Source: an uncultured bacterium (GTDB taxonomy: Bacteria > Planctomycetota > UBA1135 > GCA-002686595). Taken from it: 64,000 nt of DNA. The notes beneath the pieces are model-generated. The model was not told where the DNA came from, did no database searches, and saw nothing but the letters and a program-made list of their open reading frames with translations. Within the stretch, counting starts at the first letter, position 1. The number at the start of each line of letters is the position of its first letter. Below are positions 62,749-64,000 of the stretch, one piece after another. The stretch is taken from NCBI GenBank assembly GCA_938083085.1, contig CALLKX010000012.1, positions 62,001 through 126,000 of the forward strand, written 5' to 3'. Position numbers and translations under genes: made by a program.

Positions 62749-64000
62749 ATGGGCCCCCTCTTCTCCGTCCTCGCTGCGCTCGTCGCGCTCACCCTCGCGC
62801 AGGCGGGGGTCGGGGCGAGTGAGCCGCGCCCGGAGGCGCTGCTCATTGGACTCCTCTTGCCCCACGTGATCGGGGCCGCCGCGCGCCGGGCTTCGATCGC
62901 TGGTCAGACGGTCCGGGCTCGGCGCCTCGAGCGGCTCCTGGCCGCGTCGGGGTGGATGGGCTACGCGCTTCTGGTCCTCGGCGCCAACTGGCTGGGGTCG
63001 ATCCGGTGGTGGACGGGCCTCGCGCTGGACCTGGACGCCTGGCCGGACCTCGGCCTGCTGCTGGCCCTGGCGCCCTTCGTCCTCTTCGAGCTCTCTGCGA
63101 TCCAGGCCACGGCGCGGGTCCACGGTGGCACCCCGCTGGTGCGCCAGCATCTGCGGCGCTTCCACGCGCGCCTCCTGCTCGCCAGCTGTGCTCCCATCGG
63201 GCTGTTCATCCTCTTCAGCATCGCGGTGGGGCAGAGCCACTGGCTCCGGACCGAGGTCCAGTACGTGGGGCTGGCGTCCTTCGCCTTCACCGTGCTGATG
63301 GTGGCGTCGCTTGGGGCTCTCCTGCCGCGCTTGCTGACCTGGTCCTGGGACACCCACCCGTTCCCCGCCGACGCGCGCCGTGAGGCGCTGGACGTGGTCG
63401 CGGAGCGTGCGGGGTTCGAGCCGGGGCGGCTCCTGGTGTGGCGGACCGGTGACTTGATGGCGAACGCGGCCATCGTCGGGTTCCGTGAGCGGGGGCGGGC
63501 CGTGCTCTTCTCGGACCACCTGCTCTCGCTGCTCAACATGCGCGAGCTGGGCGCGGTCTACGCCCACGAGATCGGCCACGCGCGCTGTCGCCACGTGGGG
63601 GCCTTCATCGCGTGGCTCTGCGCGCTGGTGTTCCTCGGGGACACGCTGTTCCGTGAGGCGCTCGAGGGGCAGTCGATCTGGCTCCAGGGCGCGGTGGGCC
63701 TTGGCCTGCTCGGGGTCTGGTACGTGGGGTTCGGGTGGCTGTCACGCCGCTTCGAGCTCGAGGCGGACCTCTTCAGTCTCGAGGTTCAGGGTGATCTGGC
63801 TGCGCTCGTGAGCGCGCTCGACCGAGTCGGAGGTCGGGTCCGAGACGTGGCAAGCTGGCGCCACTTTAGCCCCTCGCACCGTGTGGCCTTCCTCGAGCGA
63901 TCCCTCTCCGACGAGGGCTTCCGAACCAGCTTCAAGGGGCAGATGAGCCGCCTGCGGGCGGCGGGGCTGGCTGCAGCCCTGGTGGGCCTGCTCCTCCAGG
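62749..64000 (+). CDS. M48 family metallopeptidase, partial (cut by window)
   Basis: The visible 417 codons have several membrane helices in the first 200 residues. The zinc motif AHEIGH (His273, Glu274, His277) and the third ligand in ELEAD (Glu336) are clear. This fits the Ste24/HtpX-like M48 family of membrane peptidases. The gene runs past the window end. GGAGGAGG lies about 22 bases before the ATG at 62749, rather far for a ribosome binding site. Confidence 0.85.
   Translation, partial: MGPLFSVLAALVALTLAQAGVGASEPRPEALLIGLLLPHVIGAAARRASIAGQTVRARRLERLLAASGWMGYALLVLGANWLGSIRWWTGLALDLDAWPDLGLLLALAPFVLFELSAIQATARVHGGTPLVRQHLRRFHARLLLASCAPIGLFILFSIAVGQSHWLRTEVQYVGLASFAFTVLMVASLGALLPRLLTWSWDTHPFPADARREALDVVAERAGFEPGRLLVWRTGDLMANAAIVGFRERGRAVLFSDHLLSLLNMRELGAVYAHEIGHARCRHVGAFIAWLCALVFLGDTLFREALEGQSIWLQGAVGLGLLGVWYVGFGWLSRRFELEADLFSLEVQGDLAALVSALDRVGGRVRDVASWRHFSPSHRVAFLERSLSDEGFRTSFKGQMSRLRAAGLAAALVGLLLQ

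Noticed and set aside
61777-63594. 605-residue minus-strand frame
   Set aside because: It is antisense to rnhC and the M48 peptidase, both of which have catalytic motifs.

Overview
The window is a GC-rich chromosomal segment, most likely from a member of the Planctomycetota. The best evidence is two gene pairs of the planctomycete PSCyt1/DUF1549/DUF1553 plus DUF1501 type. Many secreted or membrane-anchored proteins of unknown function and formylglycine-less sulfatase-like proteins fit the same group. The genus cannot be fixed from the sequence; the style resembles deep-branching marine planctomycetes, which is inference only.

Region 1 (1-18.8 kb, almost all minus strand) looks like the replication-origin neighbourhood plus thiol metabolism. 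parA, with an unusual 300-residue tail, bshA, a cysteine desulfurase and dnaA (cut by the window start) run in one direction. A Bax-inhibitor-like membrane protein follows. Then comes a tightly overlapping operon DUF502-pyrF-bshC-bshB. Together bshA, bshB and bshC make a complete bacillithiol pathway. A 699-residue secreted protein with a duplicated domain, hemW, a membrane-anchored unknown, an ankyrin protein and a primary-type sigma factor that seems to start at ATT complete the block.

Region 2 (18.9-25 kb) is where the main coding strand changes. It holds a protein ending in an HPr-like phosphocarrier domain, a metallophosphoesterase, a membrane protein and parB. After parB comes about 1 kb without a convincing gene. 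It carries three perfect 16-bp parS palindromes, DnaA-box-like sites and a G-quadruplex-like tract, so it is the likely centromere and perhaps oriC.

Region 3 (25-33.9 kb) holds secreted proteins of unknown role, a DUF374 acyltransferase, a DUF72 protein, an alpha/beta hydrolase, a GH20-related degenerate protein and a block of six 14-bp tandem repeats.

Region 4 (34-51.6 kb) holds two planctomycete cytochrome/DUF1501 gene pairs. One is extended by a DUF2231-cytochrome-LRR-propeller fusion. Between the pairs are a sulfatase-like lipoprotein, a small lipoprotein, a sulfotransferase-like plus class IV aminotransferase pair (fused in plants, as I recall) and an Mn-type superoxide dismutase.

Region 5 (51.6-64 kb) holds 2-oxoacid:ferredoxin oxidoreductase korAB, a HEAT/vWA protein, a membrane sulfatase-like protein, cystathionine beta-synthase, a Rieske protein, RNase HIII and an M48 peptidase cut by the window end. 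Four strong inverted repeats lie at or near gene ends and probably act as terminators. No rRNA, tRNA, CRISPR array, insertion sequence or prophage was seen.
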